This document shows, one piece after another, positions 11,431-22,466 of a stretch of 64,000 nt of DNA (within the stretch, counting starts at the first letter, position 1; every line of letters begins with the position of its first letter). Position numbers and translations under genes: made by a program. Source of the DNA: Heterohyrax brucei. Lineage: Eukaryota > Chordata > Mammalia > Hyracoidea > Procaviidae. Below the pieces are notes generated by a model. That model saw only the letters and a program-made list of their open reading frames with translations, had not been told where the DNA came from and ran no database searches. The stretch spans positions 143,936,829 through 144,000,828 of the forward strand of contig CM053143.1 of NCBI GenBank assembly GCA_028571685.1, given 5' to 3'.

Positions 11431-12097
11431 AGAAGAAAATGAGGTATGTATTGATTCATGTTTGGAGATATCAAGCTGCCTCCATAGATTACTGTTTCTC
11501 CTTTTATGGGGATTCAGGGCTGGAATCTTGTCCAGACTGAATCAAATCTCATTAATGTCAGTGTCAGCAGAGTTTACTTTTCTTACCTTTTGGAACAATG
11601 GAATGTTGTACTCCAGTCTAGCAAAACCAACAACCATGTGGTGTACCAATATAAATCTATAGGCTCATGGTAATAACCCTTTGCCTCACAATCTCCAACT
11701 TCCTTTAATAAATGCTAATGAGAATATAATGCATTATTTTATGTACGCATATATGTTGTAGTAAAATAGTTGGCCAATAATTAGCAACAGGGTTATTCCA
11801 TAACCAAACTCAGTAGTGAAGTAAAAGATAACAATACCTAGGAATGCTACAATCTTATACTTAAATACTTGCCTTGATATATTTGTTACCGATAGGACAA
11901 TTTTTTTCAATTTTCATACCAGCCATCTATACGTAATTTGTCTTAACAGACAAAGGAAAGAATACATCTCAAAAAACCAAAACAAATCCAAACTCTTACT
12001 TGTTTCCGATTTTCATTAACAATCAACTGATAGACTTTTCTCAGAAACCTATGGTCAAATTCTCAGTCCTGAAACTCTTTTGTACTCTGTATTTAAC
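11431..12097. other. Unassigned AT-rich stretch
   Basis: No recognised repeat. The 66-codon frame at 11462-11662 is isolated and has no recognisable domain. Confidence 0.4.
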
Positions 12098-12293
12098 GGA
12101 AGTACCTAGATGGTGCAACGGTTTGCACTTGACTGCTAACCTAACATTGGTGGTACAAATCCACCCAGAGCATGGTGGGAGAAGAGGCCTACTGATCTAT
12201 TTCCATGAAGTCTACGGCCAAGAAAACCTCCAGAGCAGTTCTACTCTGTAACACATGGAGGTGCCGTGAGTTGGAATTAACTAACAAAAACAT
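12098..12293 (+). repeat. AfroSINE type D
   Basis: Head 'agatggtgcaacggtttgc', B-box region 'ggtacaaatccacccagag', body 'ggcctactgatctatttcc' and 'cggccaagaaaacc', then 'gtaacacatggaggtgccg'. Confidence 0.9.
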
Positions 12294-12812
12294 TATTTAA
12301 TGAACATCCCAACTCCTATACCTTTCTACTGTTAAAAAATAACTTAGGCATAAGATGGAAATAAACTGTGAGTGCTTACTCTTGTTCTCAAGTTCTGCCA
12401 AAATCTGTCTACAACCTTGTCAAAAAGATGAACTTCATAGGACTGCAACCAAATATAACACGTGATTCTGACAAATTTTTGTGAGAAATCTCCTTTCCAA
12501 AATTGGAACAGCCGTTTGTTTAATAATGCTATCAGGCAACAGAGAGGACCTCTGCCTAACCAACCCACCTTAGTGGAGGACATGGAATCATTATGACTGT
12601 AATAATCTCTGCCAATAACTTCTGCTCTGGTTAAAAGAAAACCTCTCCCAACTTTACAGCTGTTTGGTTGTGGGCACAGTCTTTTACACCTGTGTTCTCT
12701 AACACTTAGATGTATGGAAACAGAATGAACTTGGAAGTACAGAATTTAACCTAGCGTGTCAGTTTGTTTTCAATAATGACTGCCTGATATATTTGGCATC
12801 CTTAAAGATGCA

Positions 12813-13304
12813 TGTCATGGATTGATTGATTGGGGCCCCTCAAGAAAGTCTGTATCAGTTTGGCTGGGCCATGATTCCTGGTATTGTGTGATTTTCCCTG
12901 TATGTTGTAAATCCTGCCTTTATGATGTTAAGGAAGGAGGATGGGTGGCAGTTATATTAGTGAGACAGGACTTAATCTACAAGCTTGGATTGTGTTGGGG
13001 CAATCTAATTGAGACATAAAAGAAAGTGAGCAGAGAGACAGGGGACCTCATACTGCCAGGAAAGAAACACTTGCAGCAAAGTGCTCCTTTGGAATAGGGA
13101 TCTCTGCAACTGAGAACTTCCCGGTTGAGGAGAGACTGATGATCCCTCTTATCTCCCCCAGAGATAAGAGAGAAAGACTTCCCCTGGAACTAATGCACTG
13201 AATTTGATCTTTTAGCCAACATTTCTGTGAGAAAATAAGTTTCTCTTTGTCCAGGCCATTCACTTGTGGTATCTCTGTTACAGCAATACTAGATGACTAA
13301 GATA
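12813..13304 (+). mobile_element. Solo MaLR LTR with perfect 5-bp target duplication
   Basis: It starts TGTCATGGATTGATTG and ends 'actagatgactaagata'. ATGCA flanks it at 12808-12812 and again at 13305-13309, the 5-base duplication expected of ERVL/MaLR integration. A full LTR without internal sequence implies recombination between two LTRs. Its polyadenylation signal region is around 'gagaaaataagtttctc'. Confidence 0.9.
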
Positions 13305-13755
13305 ATGCAATTCATTGCTTTTTAAAACAATAAAATACAAAATTGGGCCTAGCCCAGAGAACAGAGTCACTCTGGTTTTGACAGCATCTAGTAGGCCACA
13401 TACGCCTTTATTTTCTAAAATGTGTAATATCTTTTAGGATAATTAAGACCACAAAATCAAAAAAAATTTTTAAAAAAGCAATTATCCAGCTAATTCAAAC
13501 ACAATCTTATTTAACCTTACTGTGTTGACAGTGTTATTATTGGCTTGACATCCTAGATTAAAAAGTCTAGATAACAACCTAAGTTATACAATTTTATTTT
13601 TATGCCCACATTACATCTTCAAAAAAGAAAAAAATTACTCCGTAGATTTAGGCACATCTTAGTTTTACCACTTGAGATGCTATCACTAAGTGATTACCAA
13701 GTTTTTATTGTTGTTTTGCTTAAGTTCTCCTTCTTTCCATTTTGGAGGTAATTTT

Positions 13756-13946
13756 CCAGGTGTGGTGCAAATGGTTAATATGATCTGCTGTTAACCGAAA
13801 GATTGTGTGTCCAGTCCACTCAGAGACACCGCAGAAGAAAAACCTGGCAACTGACTTCTGAAATATCAGCCACTGAAAACTCGATGCCACAATACCTTCT
13901 GACATACACAGGATCACCACAAGTCAGAATCATCTCAAAGGCACAC

Positions 13947-13947
<1 letters not shown>
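13756..13947 (+). repeat. AfroSINE type B
   Basis: Head 'ggtgtggtgcaaatggtta', body 'aacctggcaactgacttctg' and 'atcagccactgaaaac', then 'gacatacacaggatcacc'. The (TG)n run follows directly as its tail. Confidence 0.9.

Positions 13948-13949
<2 letters not shown>

Positions 13950-13987
<38 letters not shown>
13950..13987 (+). repeat. (TG)n microsatellite
   Basis: About 17 TG units, growing from the tail of the preceding SINE. Likely polymorphic. Confidence 0.95.
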
Positions 13988-13989
<2 letters not shown>

Positions 13990-14084
13990 ATATTTTAAAC
14001 TGAGACATTATGACTAGAAATGGTGATTTGTCAATAAAATACATTTTTGGAGATCACATTAAACACTCAACAAAAGGCCTCAAA

Positions 14085-14278
14085 CTAGTCATGGTAACAT
14101 GTTCACAGTATGTTATTAAGAGGAAAAAAGTAGACCATAAAGTGAGTTCTAAATAATCAAAGACACATATGGAAATAACAGTGATTATCTTTGAATATTA
14201 GGATTATGGGTGATTCTTTTCATTTTAATTTTTTTATGTGGTGAACATGAAACATTTAACAAATAAAACTGACAACTT
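14085..14278 (+). mobile_element. L1M-like 3' end
   Basis: It follows old L1 3' UTR wording: 'gttattaagaggaaaaaag', 'gtgattatctttgaata', 'gattatgggtgattc', then 'gtggtgaacatgaaac'. Confidence 0.6.
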
Positions 14279-14284
14279 ACTCCT

Positions 14285-14482
14285 ACGCTCTGCTGTTGGC
14301 TGACGTGGAGCCAATTCCGACTCATGGTGACCCCAGGTGTGCAGCGCAGAGCTGCTCCAAAGGGTTTTCCGGACTGGAAGCCCACCTCTGGGCCTCACTC
14401 CCAGTGTCCCTCTGTGGGTTTGAACCTCAAACCTCTCAGTTAATAGCGAAGCAGTTAACTATTTGCGATGCCCGGGGATTTT
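14285..14482 (-). repeat. AfroSINE type B/D
   Basis: The plus strand reads 'gtggagccaattccgactc', 'cagagctgctccaaaggg', 'ctgtgggtttgaacctcaaa', and ends near 'tatttgcgatgcccgggga'. First of four adjacent SINEs, and the only one of them on the minus strand. Confidence 0.85.
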
Positions 14483-14515
14483 TTAACGCTTTACGATTTG
14501 CTTACATGTGTTTTA

Positions 14516-14693
14516 GGAACCCTGGTGGCACAGAGGAAACTCTGGTGGTGTAACTCAGCTGCTAACCAAAAGATCAGCAGTTCAAATATGCCAGGTGCTC
14601 CCTGGAACCTCTATAGGGCAGTTCTACCCTGACCAACAGGGTCGCTATGAGTTGGAATCGACCAGAAGGTAGAGGTTTGGTTTTGGGTTTTGG
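14516..14693 (+). repeat. AfroSINE type A
   Basis: Starts 'ggaaccctggtggcac', carries 'aaagatcagcagttcaaat' and 'gggtcgctatgagttgg', and ends in a TTTTGGG-rich tail. The head holds a short internal duplication ('ctggtggcacag' then 'ctggtggtgtaac'). Confidence 0.92.
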
Positions 14694-14803
14694 GTGGCAT
14701 AGTGGTTGGACACTGGGCTGCTAACCCAAAACTGGACAGTTCCAATCCACCCTCTGTGGCAGTCTGCATCCATAAAATTTTTCCGTGGAAATCCTATGTG
14801 GCA
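14694..14803 (+). repeat. AfroSINE type C, 3'-truncated
   Basis: Head 'gggtggcatagtggttgg' and body up to 'ggaaatcctatgtggcagt' are present. The next SINE begins at that point, so the 3' part is missing. Confidence 0.8.
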
Positions 14804-14943
14804 GTTGTAGCGGCATAGCGGTTAACCAAAAGGTCGGGAGTTCAAATCCACCAGGCTCTCCTTGGAAGCTGTATGGCGCAATTCCACTCAGTCCTACTGG
14901 GGCATTATGAGTTGGAATCGACTCCACTGCAGTGAGTTCTTTT
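14804..14943 (+). repeat. AfroSINE type A
   Basis: Head 'agcggcatagcggttaacc' lacks about 10 bases between the A-box region and 'aaccaaaaggtcggg'. The rest is complete to 'gactccactgcagtgag'. It lies head-to-tail with the two copies before it. Confidence 0.88.
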
Positions 14944-15725
14944 TTATTTTTCATTTAAATGTATTTTATGAACGTAAATACTGAACTTGTGGAAATTATT
15001 GAAATGACCTGTAGAGGGCACCCAAGACCTTCCAGAATGGTAGGCAGGGACTCAAGACTGCCTGTAAATCTGATTTCTTTTGCCAAGTGCAGTTCTGATT
15101 TCTTTCTTCACGAATTTTAGCTTTGGATCACTGATTCTCAAAAGGTTTCATCTTGAAATTCACTTATGTTTAATGACCCTAGAACAATCGTGATTAACAT
15201 ACCTTGTCACAAATTATATTTTCATCTAGAAATATGTTTACATCTAAATACATGCAACTGTAACTGATTAACTAAAGTAACTATAACAAATTACCTATTT
15301 TGGTATATGTAATGCTTAAATTATAATCCTTTCACCAACATCTCAAAAGAACAGTGTGTACTATTTTTGCTTTGCACATAATTTAAAAAATATCTACGTG
15401 CAGCAAATGACACGGAACCATTCATCACTAGTTTTAGTTATGATGAATACAAAGCTGGTAGTAATACAACACATTAAATTAAAAATTACTTTTTTTAATC
15501 AGGCCAGGATTTATTTTCCGTTTTTATTATTTATGTGGCTACTCCCTGATTTCTTTAGTTACGATCTACGTGTTTTTGTCACATAGATCAGCCAAGACGT
15601 GTTGAGACCCATTTATTTGATTGTTAAATCTCATGCCTTTCCCCTTGGTGGATGAACAGTATGTTCTCCCCACCCTGGATTTTCATAGATGTATTTCATA
15701 CAACCCACAATAATCAAATCTGTCT
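14944..15725. other. Unassigned AT-rich stretch
   Basis: No recognised family. The 76-codon frame at 15356-15586 is rich in N, F and L, as expected by chance in AT-rich DNA. Confidence 0.4.
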
Positions 15726-16013
15726 TTGAAGATGTACAACCAGAATACTCCTTAGAAGCAAGGATGGAGAGACTGTCTCACATACCTTGGACATGTTGTC
15801 AGGAGGGATCAGCCCCTGAGAAGGTCATCATGCTTGGTAAAGCACATGGTCAGTGAAAAAGAAGAAGAGCCTCAATAAGACGGACAGACACAGTGGCTGC
15901 AACAACGGGTTCAAACACAGCAACAACTGGGAGCGTCCAGGACCAGGGTTTCCTTCTGTCGTACACAGGGTCTCAGTGAGTCAGAACTGACTTACTGCAC
16001 CTAACAACAACAG
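15726..16013 (+). mobile_element. RTE 3' end, 5'-truncated
   Basis: It carries the RTE ORF end and 3' tail: 'gatgtacaaccagaatac', 'ccttggacatgttgtcagg', 'gacacagtggctgcaac', ending 'cacctaacaacaacag'. The (ACA)n-type end is the normal RTE 3' terminus. Confidence 0.92.
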
Positions 16014-16684
16014 CATGACAATCATCTAGACTGAATTCTATCTAAGAAGTGTCATTATTTGTTTCCCCAAAAGACAGTTTTTCTTTGGCAATTCTTAGCC
16101 GTTTTTTTTTTTTTTTTTAATTTCTCTCTCTTTTTTTTTGGATTTCCCCTAGGATAGGTTAGGATAGTCTTAGTGGCTATGAGGACATGCTTCTTCATGA
16201 TTTCTGAACTATTATGTGTTTGTTCTTCTGTAATTTCTTGGCTGTTGAAACCCACATGACCAGAATGCTACAGAACTGACAGTTCACAGTTGTTTTTATA
16301 TCTATAGCTTGTCTGCACTCCCTCCAAGTGCTAGATTGGTGTCACAGAGGTTATTGTGGGAGGCATGTTGGGCACATTAATATCCGTGTTCTAAAAATTG
16401 CATTGTGTCTGGGTGTGATGACAAGAAAAGCTATTCAATTATTACCAGTTTTGCTGGAAATGATCTTTCACTATGTGAAATTTGGCAGTTACACTGGCGA
16501 AACACGTGGCTTCCTGCCATTTTATTTATGTTGAGGGCTTTATTTCTGTTATCTGTGAAATAGGAAGCCAGACAAATCTAAATTTATCTTTAGAGCTGCC
16601 TTGTGTAGGATAGTTTGGGAGCCCAAATTAGCAAAGGGCATTGCTCTATGGTCCTGTCCAGTCTTAGGCCAGGGAAATAAAGCA
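16014..16684. other. Unassigned stretch with poly-T tracts
   Basis: T-runs lie at about 16101-16119 and 16131-16138. No recognised repeat or gene. Confidence 0.4.
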
Positions 16685-16765
16685 GTGATTGTAATTTTCA
16701 CTTTTCCGATGGGGAAAATGAAAGCACAGAGTTACATGACCTGATTGGGAAGGCAGAACATTTCC
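16685..16765 (-). mobile_element. MIR fragment
   Basis: The plus strand 'ttccgatggggaaaatgaaa', 'gcacagagttacatgacc' is the complement of the conserved MIR core. Confidence 0.45.
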
Positions 16766-16944
16766 AAGTATCTGTCTGTGGAAATGGGGCCAATAATCTG
16801 CGCTACCTGACTCAGGGTGAGGATAAAAAAGGTCATTTTGCAAAGTTACAGCTACCGAGTGCTTCTTAGGGGCAATCTATCATGGAAACGCTCAGAAGCA
16901 TTCGGCAGGCTGCTCAGGAGGGGCTGACAGCAGTCCTTCCTGGC

Positions 16945-17160
16945 TGAGTGATTTTACTCCCCCCCTCCTCTCCCACCCCTGGCACATTTGGTAACATCTG
17001 GAGACGTTTTCAGGTGTTCATTACTTGGCGTGGGTCTGTTACTGGTATCCAGGTACTTGCATCTGAGGATGCAGCTAAATATTCTATGAGCAGTACGGTC
17101 CTTCACACGAAAAGAGCTATTTGATCCAACATGTCAGAAGTACGGACGTTCCGAAACTTT
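16945..17160 (+). mobile_element. MER5A-like hAT DNA element
   Basis: It follows the MER5A text: 'gcacatttggtaacatctgg', 'agacgttttcaggtg', 'gatgcagctaaatattct', 'catgtcagaagtacgg', then 'ccgaaac'. Non-autonomous and old. A second copy is at 26.2 kb on the other strand. Confidence 0.65.
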
Positions 17161-18133
17161 AGCCTCTAACAGCATGTAATAGCACTACAGGATGCTGTGA
17201 TCGGCAGAATTGCTCACGTTAAAACGCTTTTGTGTTGGAGATGTGATACATGGTGTATAATGCTACTTGGATCTCATTCTAATGTTTGGAAAGAGAAAAA
17301 GGTAGAATTGTTCTGTACTTAAATTCTACCTAATATCCAGATATTAGCTGATATACTCTTTCTTCTTCTCACTAACCATCCCCTATCTAGCCACAGGATA
17401 TGAAAAAAAGGAATAGAATGACTGAAAATCCTGAATGTGACCATGAAATGATGAGAAATCACTGAACTTAAATGAGTTCATACTAAAGTGAGTCAAGTAA
17501 TACTTTTATATCAGGAGGAATAGGGTAATAGCATTTGAAATTAAAGTGGATAGTCCAAAATCAAGAAATTAAAATGTTTGACTATTTACATTCATGTCCT
17601 CTGTAATCTGTACCCAGTACAGGTGTGGGACTGACTGTCTAGGATTTCTGAAATTCCTCATGCAGTTTATGGTGTCATGCCGGATTGATTACGACCCTGA
17701 ATAGAATTAGAGCTACGTTATCTTGACACCTGCACATGATAAAACTGGTTGTGGAGAGGACGAACACTTTCAGAAGTTAAAACTGAGTTTGGATCAACAG
17801 GCAGGAATATGGCTGAAGGTCTCAAAGTCTTGCACAGACTGTTTTCAGTTTCCTTGACAGATGTAATTTATTAGCTTCTGGATCAAATTAATTTCAGACT
17901 CTGAAATAAGACAACAACTGAGCCTGTATAGTAGACATGGGTATTCTTCTGGCATATATTTAGGTCTGAAAGGCTGACAGATCCCATTATCTGGTCAAAC
18001 AGGTATGTCTTCCAGTTGATTTACCAATGGTGTTTCAGGTTAGAGATGTCAGTTAAGGTGTCAGTCCACATAGTCTGACTTTTTAAAGCATATCTAGTTA
18101 TTTTCTGTGTTTGTGGCTATTCAGGTTTCATCC
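17161..18133. other. Unassigned non-coding stretch (1 kb)
   Basis: No repeat family, frame or structured RNA recognised. Confidence 0.4.
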
Positions 18134-18338
18134 AGGGGCCATGGTGGTGCAGTGGTGAAGTGCCTGGTTGCTAGTCGAAGGATCAGTGGTTAGAATCCAC
18201 TAGCTACTCCACAGGAGAAAGATGTGGCAGTCTGCTCCCATAAAGATTTACAGTCTTAGGAACCCTATGGGGCAGTCCTCTGCTGTTGTAAAGAATCGCT
18301 ATGGGTTGGAATCAACTTGACATCAACTGGTTTTCTTT
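18134..18338 (+). repeat. AfroSINE type C, full length
   Basis: Head 'ggccatggtggtgcagtgg', body 'aagatgtggcagtctgctc' and 'aaagatttacagtcttagg', then 'gaatcaacttgacatcaac'. Best type C example in the window. Confidence 0.92.
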
Positions 18339-18740
18339 TCTTTAGATCTCATCTAAAATTCACTGAGATGTGTGTTCCAGGGGTTGAAGAGCTTACACAG
18401 ATTCTTTTAATGACTCCCTAGTGGAAGGAGGCACAAACTTCTCCCTGCACAGAGGTGATAAGCCACACTGGGATACACTGATGTTGGGGTGCAAGTAGGG
18501 GCATGTAATAGAAAGGGTAATCTGGCAATGCAGATTTTAATAGATTCAGCTGATATATTGTTAAAGCATGAATGAATGTACTGCGTGAATGCAACTGACC
18601 TTTTTGGGATATAAAATGTGTTCAAAGAGAGATTAATATTTTGAAATAGCAATAGATCTGATTTTCAGTGATTCTTCTATGCAAATGGAACTTCTTATAA
18701 TCCAAGGGCATCCTCCTCACTTACAGCCAAAACAGAGATG

Positions 18741-19095
18741 TTGTTGTTAGATGCCATCAATTAGGTTCTGACTGATAAAGACTTCATGAACAACAGACTG
18801 AAACACTGGCTGGTCCTGTGCCACCCTCACAATCATCACTGTCCATTGAGCCCATTTTTGCGGTCTCTGTGTCAGTCTATCTCATTGAGTGTCTTCCTCT
18901 TTTTTGTTGATTCTCTACTTGACCAGGTGTGACATCCTTCTCCAGAGACGGGTCCCTCCTGATAACACACACCATGTATGTGAGACAAAGTCTCGCCACC
19001 CTTGCTTTCAAGGTGACTGTACTTCTTCTAAAATAGTTTTGTTTGTTCTTCTGGCAGTCCATGGTATATTCTATATTCCTTTCATGATGTAATTA
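18741..19095 (-). mobile_element. RTE 3' end, first part of a rearranged copy
   Basis: The plus strand starts 'tgttgttgttagatgccatc' (complement of the RTE tail) and continues 'ccttctccagagacggg', 'ctcgccacccttgctttc' and 'ggcagtccatggtatattc'. The same RTE text resumes at about 19500 after an insertion. Confidence 0.9.
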
Positions 19096-19499
19096 TTTTT
19101 TGCTTTCAATTTAGGGTTGATATGTACTTATTTTCATTAACAGAAGGCATACTGAAATCGTAGAGTCTGTCTGAACTGAGCGTGTCCCTCTGGACTCTAG
19201 GGGTTAGGGTTAGTGGAATGCATATGTCCTGTTGGACTCTGGGGTACAAATGTCTCTGTGGACTCATGTGCAGGTCATTAGGACAATTACAATCCTACAG
19301 AATATACTTGGATGCAGCCCCTTATATACAACATGATAAAAACAGTAAAAAACACTGCACACACCCACTTCTTCCACTTGAAACCACTCTACAGGTCCCC
19401 TTGTGACAGCTGCATGTACTGTTAGTGGGAAAGCAGCTTTATAATAAACTGAGGAGCAGAAATGTAGTCAAGACAGACACGTCTTGCTGATCATAAAAG
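19096..19499. mobile_element. About 400-bp insertion of unknown family inside an RTE copy
   Basis: RTE text stops after 'ggtatattctatattcc' and resumes at 'gatattcttcactgac', so this block is foreign. It holds three 'tggactc' motifs (about 19191, 19233 and 19257), a 'gggttagggttag' patch and 'ttataataaactgagg'. It could be an LTR. I do not recognise it. Confidence 0.6.
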
Positions 19500-20190
19500 T
19501 GATATTCTTCACTGACACCATATATCAAGGGCATCAATTCTTCAGTCTTCTTTATTCACTGTCCAGCTTTTGCATGCAGATAATTGAAAAATACCATGGT
19601 TTGTGTCAGGCAAACTTTAGTCTTCAATGTGACAGCTTTGCTTTGTAATACTTTAACAAATGTTTGGCAGAACATTTGCCCAATGCAATGTGTTGTTTGA
19701 TTTTTTGACTTCTGCTTGCACGGGTATTGATTGCTGATCCAGGTAAAATGAAATCCTCAACAACTTCAATATTTTCTCTTTTGCCCACGATGTTGCTTAC
19801 TGGTTCAGGAGTGGGGATTTTTGCTTTCTTTATGTTGAGGTGTATCGACGGGTATTGATTGTTGATCCAGGTAAGATGAAATCCTTGACAACTTCAATAT
19901 TTTCTCTTTTGACCATGATGTTGCTTACTGGTTCCATAGTGAGGATTTTTGCTTGCCTTATGTTGAGGTGGAACTCATACTGAAGGCTGGGGTCTTTTAA
20001 CTTCATCAGCAAGTGCTCCAATTCTTCTTCATTTTCAGCAAACAAGGTTGGGAGATCTGCTTATTGCAGGCTATTAATGCATCTTCCTCCAATCCTGATG
20101 TTGTGTTCTTCTTCATACACTCTAGTTTCTCAAATGACTTTCTCAGCAGATAGACTGAAGAAGTATGGTGAAAGAATACTGCTGAGTACT
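19500..20190 (-). mobile_element. RTE reverse transcriptase C-terminal region, with 128-bp tandem duplication
   Basis: The plus strand reads 'cagcttttgcatgcaga', 'gccagcaatgcaat'-type RTE text, then a block that occurs twice: 19721-19848 and 19849-19976, both opening 'cgggtattgatt'. It continues with 'aagtgctccaattcttc' and 'cttcctccaatcctgatg'. The parent region encodes the end of the RTE polymerase. Stops and the duplication make it dead. Confidence 0.88.
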
Positions 20191-20440
20191 GTCCCTGGCC
20201 ATTTTGAGTCATGGTTTACTGTGATGAGAGTTACAAACTGAAGATGAGGCATCACATTCATTGTTCAAAAAGAACATTTTCAAGATCTGTCTTGAAGGAC
20301 AACACTGTTAGTGACAGGGTAATATTCATATGCCTACTAGTTCATATGAGTATTATTCAGATTTACACACCAACCACTAATGCAGGGATGAAGAAATCGA
20401 AAATTTTTACCAAATTCTGCAGTCTGAAATTAAATTGTCT
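20191..20440 (+). mobile_element. RTE endonuclease-region piece, inverted relative to the rest
   Basis: From 'ggccattttgagtcatgg' through 'aaaaagaacattttcaag', 'gtattattcagatttacac' to 'ttctgcagtctgaaatt' it matches the region seen at 4.3-4.6 kb, but on the plus strand. The adjoining RTE part is on the minus strand. This is the structure left by twin priming. Confidence 0.88.
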
Positions 20441-21039
20441 CTATTACTACTGTTCGTGATTGCTTTCCAGGATTTCCTCCACAACCCCTTAACTTCGTTT
20501 GCAGACTATTCAATTTCTGATCTTTTCAAATCCATCTTCTAGGCATCTACTAGAGAATTTAAATTACAAATATGAAAATGACACTCTCAGCTTGAAATAT
20601 TTTAATGACACCTTATTACCTATAACAGTAATTTTTAAAGTTTGCTTCCTGGAACAGTTCATTGGTGTTCTGAAAAAAATAAAAATCTCTAAAAGACTAA
20701 TGCCTTCAGGTCTCAGAAAACTGGGTAGCAACACAAACCATCTTGGAAATTTACAAAGGCATATCAGTAGGATATTAAAATATCTTGTGGTAAATAAATT
20801 AGCATAACTTATTTTAAGCAGTCCTTTGTCCCAATTATTGGATCCCTCAACTTTTTGAGAAGAATGCCTTTTACCGTCAGAGTACCAGAGCAGGATTTAA
20901 TGCTCTGATAACCTACAAGGATCTTTATGACCAACCCGGTGTCAGTCCGTCTAGTTTCTTTCCCTACTACCTGCTGCTTCACACTTTATGTTTGTGCATT
21001 ATTAAACGTGTACAGGTCTCTCATGCACTCTCCATGGCA
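20441..21039. other. Unassigned stretch
   Basis: The 102-codon frame at 20499-20807 shows no domain and ends in AT-rich DNA. No repeat recognised. Confidence 0.4.
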
Positions 21040-21400
21040 GAAATTTGCCTTTGGTGCTGCTGTTTCCTTCAACTGAAATGCCATCCTTTCATCCTTACTC
21101 CAATCATTCCTATAACTCTTTGTCAATCTTTTTACACTGAATTTAGATGATACTCACTGCAAGATGCCTTCCTAGACACTCTGCCTCATAGCAATCCTGA
21201 TGCAAGCTGATCCAGTAAGCACTCTGTATAAATCTTCCCTTCTTTGCAGTTACTGAATTTTACTGTAATTATGTCTGTATGCATCTGTCCATATATTCAA
21301 TTGTGAGCGCCTAGATGCTAGAGACCAGGTTCTCCTCAGCCCAGTGCCTTGCACATGATTGCAACAGTTCTATTTGTAATTCTCATGGCAATATTAAACT
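21040..21400 (+). mobile_element. L2 3' end
   Basis: Wording of the L2 3' region: 'caagatgccttcctagacac', 'gtgagcgcctagatgctag', 'cccagtgccttgcacatg'. Confidence 0.6.
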
Positions 21401-21404
21401 ATGT

Positions 21405-21575
21405 GTATTTAGCACTCACATAAACCTTAGTGCAAGAACTCCATAAGTTTGGAATTGCCTGTTTTACAGAGGAGGAAATCAAGCCTTAATTACCAGCCAA
21501 CGTGCTGCAAGGGCACATAGCATGCTAAGAAGTAGATATGGACCTTGACCTCAGGTCAGTCTTTTAAGACTCTCC
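21405..21575 (-). mobile_element. MIR
   Basis: Plus strand 'ctgttttacagaggaggaaa' and 'gggcacatagcatgctaag' match the complement of the MIR core. It abuts the L2 tail. Confidence 0.5.
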
Positions 21576-22071
21576 TTTTTATATGCAGACAGACTTACTG
21601 TACTTCTCAGTTATCTAGCCTGTGATGGGCCAAGTGACTTGGCGATGTAAGAGCAAACTCATACGTGTGCATAGCATACGAAGTGAGACCTTCCCTTTGT
21701 CTATAAGTTGGTGAGTAGAATCCAGAACTGGGGCAAAAGAGTTACTAAGTATCTCCCATTCTGACAATAACTACCAACAGTGTGACCTTTGTGGATGTTA
21801 AGACAATGGAACCAACACGGTTATTTCAATCACTGCTCTCAACTTAGCTGAAATGAAGACAAGAAAGGACAGAAGGCACGGAAAGAGAAAGAATAAGAGA
21901 AAGAACAAGAGTGAGACCTAAAAACTCGAGAGCAAGAGCAAAAAGAGAGAGAGGAAGACAGATCGAGAAAACCATCAGGGTATAAGCCGTCAGTTAGACG
22001 GGGATGTTGTAGCTGTCTTCTCATCTCCTTAAGAGCAGAAAAACACAAAATACTTAAAGAGTGGTGTAATA
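21576..22071. other. Unassigned stretch with AGA-rich tract
   Basis: A purine-rich run (ag-rich) covers about 21851-21965. It gives serine-rich minus-strand frames that are not genes. Confidence 0.4.
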
Positions 22072-22466
22072 GATTAGATTCTATCTTCCCCCGCCAAAAT
22101 GCTGAAGTTCAAACTTCCAGACCCTGTGAATGTGGCCTTGTTTGGAAACAGAGTTTTTGAAGATGCTACCGGCATAGATAATGTGAGGTCATACGAAAGT
22201 AGGGTTGGCCCCGGTACAATCTGAGCGGTGTGCTTGTGAGAGAGGAGAAGACACAAAGAGAGACAGAGGAGGAAGGGTAGCCTTGTAAAAAGACATCTAC
22301 AAACCAAGGAATGCTTGGAGCTACCAGAAGCTGGGAGAGACAAGAAAGGACCCACTGGATGAACTGATTTGAACTTCTAGTCTCTGTGACTGTGAGACTA
22401 TAATTTTCTGTTCTTGTAACTGGTCCACTCTGTGATATTTTGTTAATTCAGCCCTAGGAGACAGAC
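22072..22466 (+). mobile_element. MLT1-like MaLR LTR
   Basis: 'tcccccgccaaaatgctgaa', 'gaatgtggccttgtttgg', 'aatgtgaggtcatacg', 'aaccaaggaatgcttgg', 'accagaagctgggagag', then 'gactgtgagactataattt' and 'ctgtgatattttgttaa'. The order is that of the MLT1 group. Confidence 0.7.

Noticed and set aside
19198..19212. Interstitial telomere repeat
   Set aside because: Only 'gggttagggttag', about two units, within an unknown insert.
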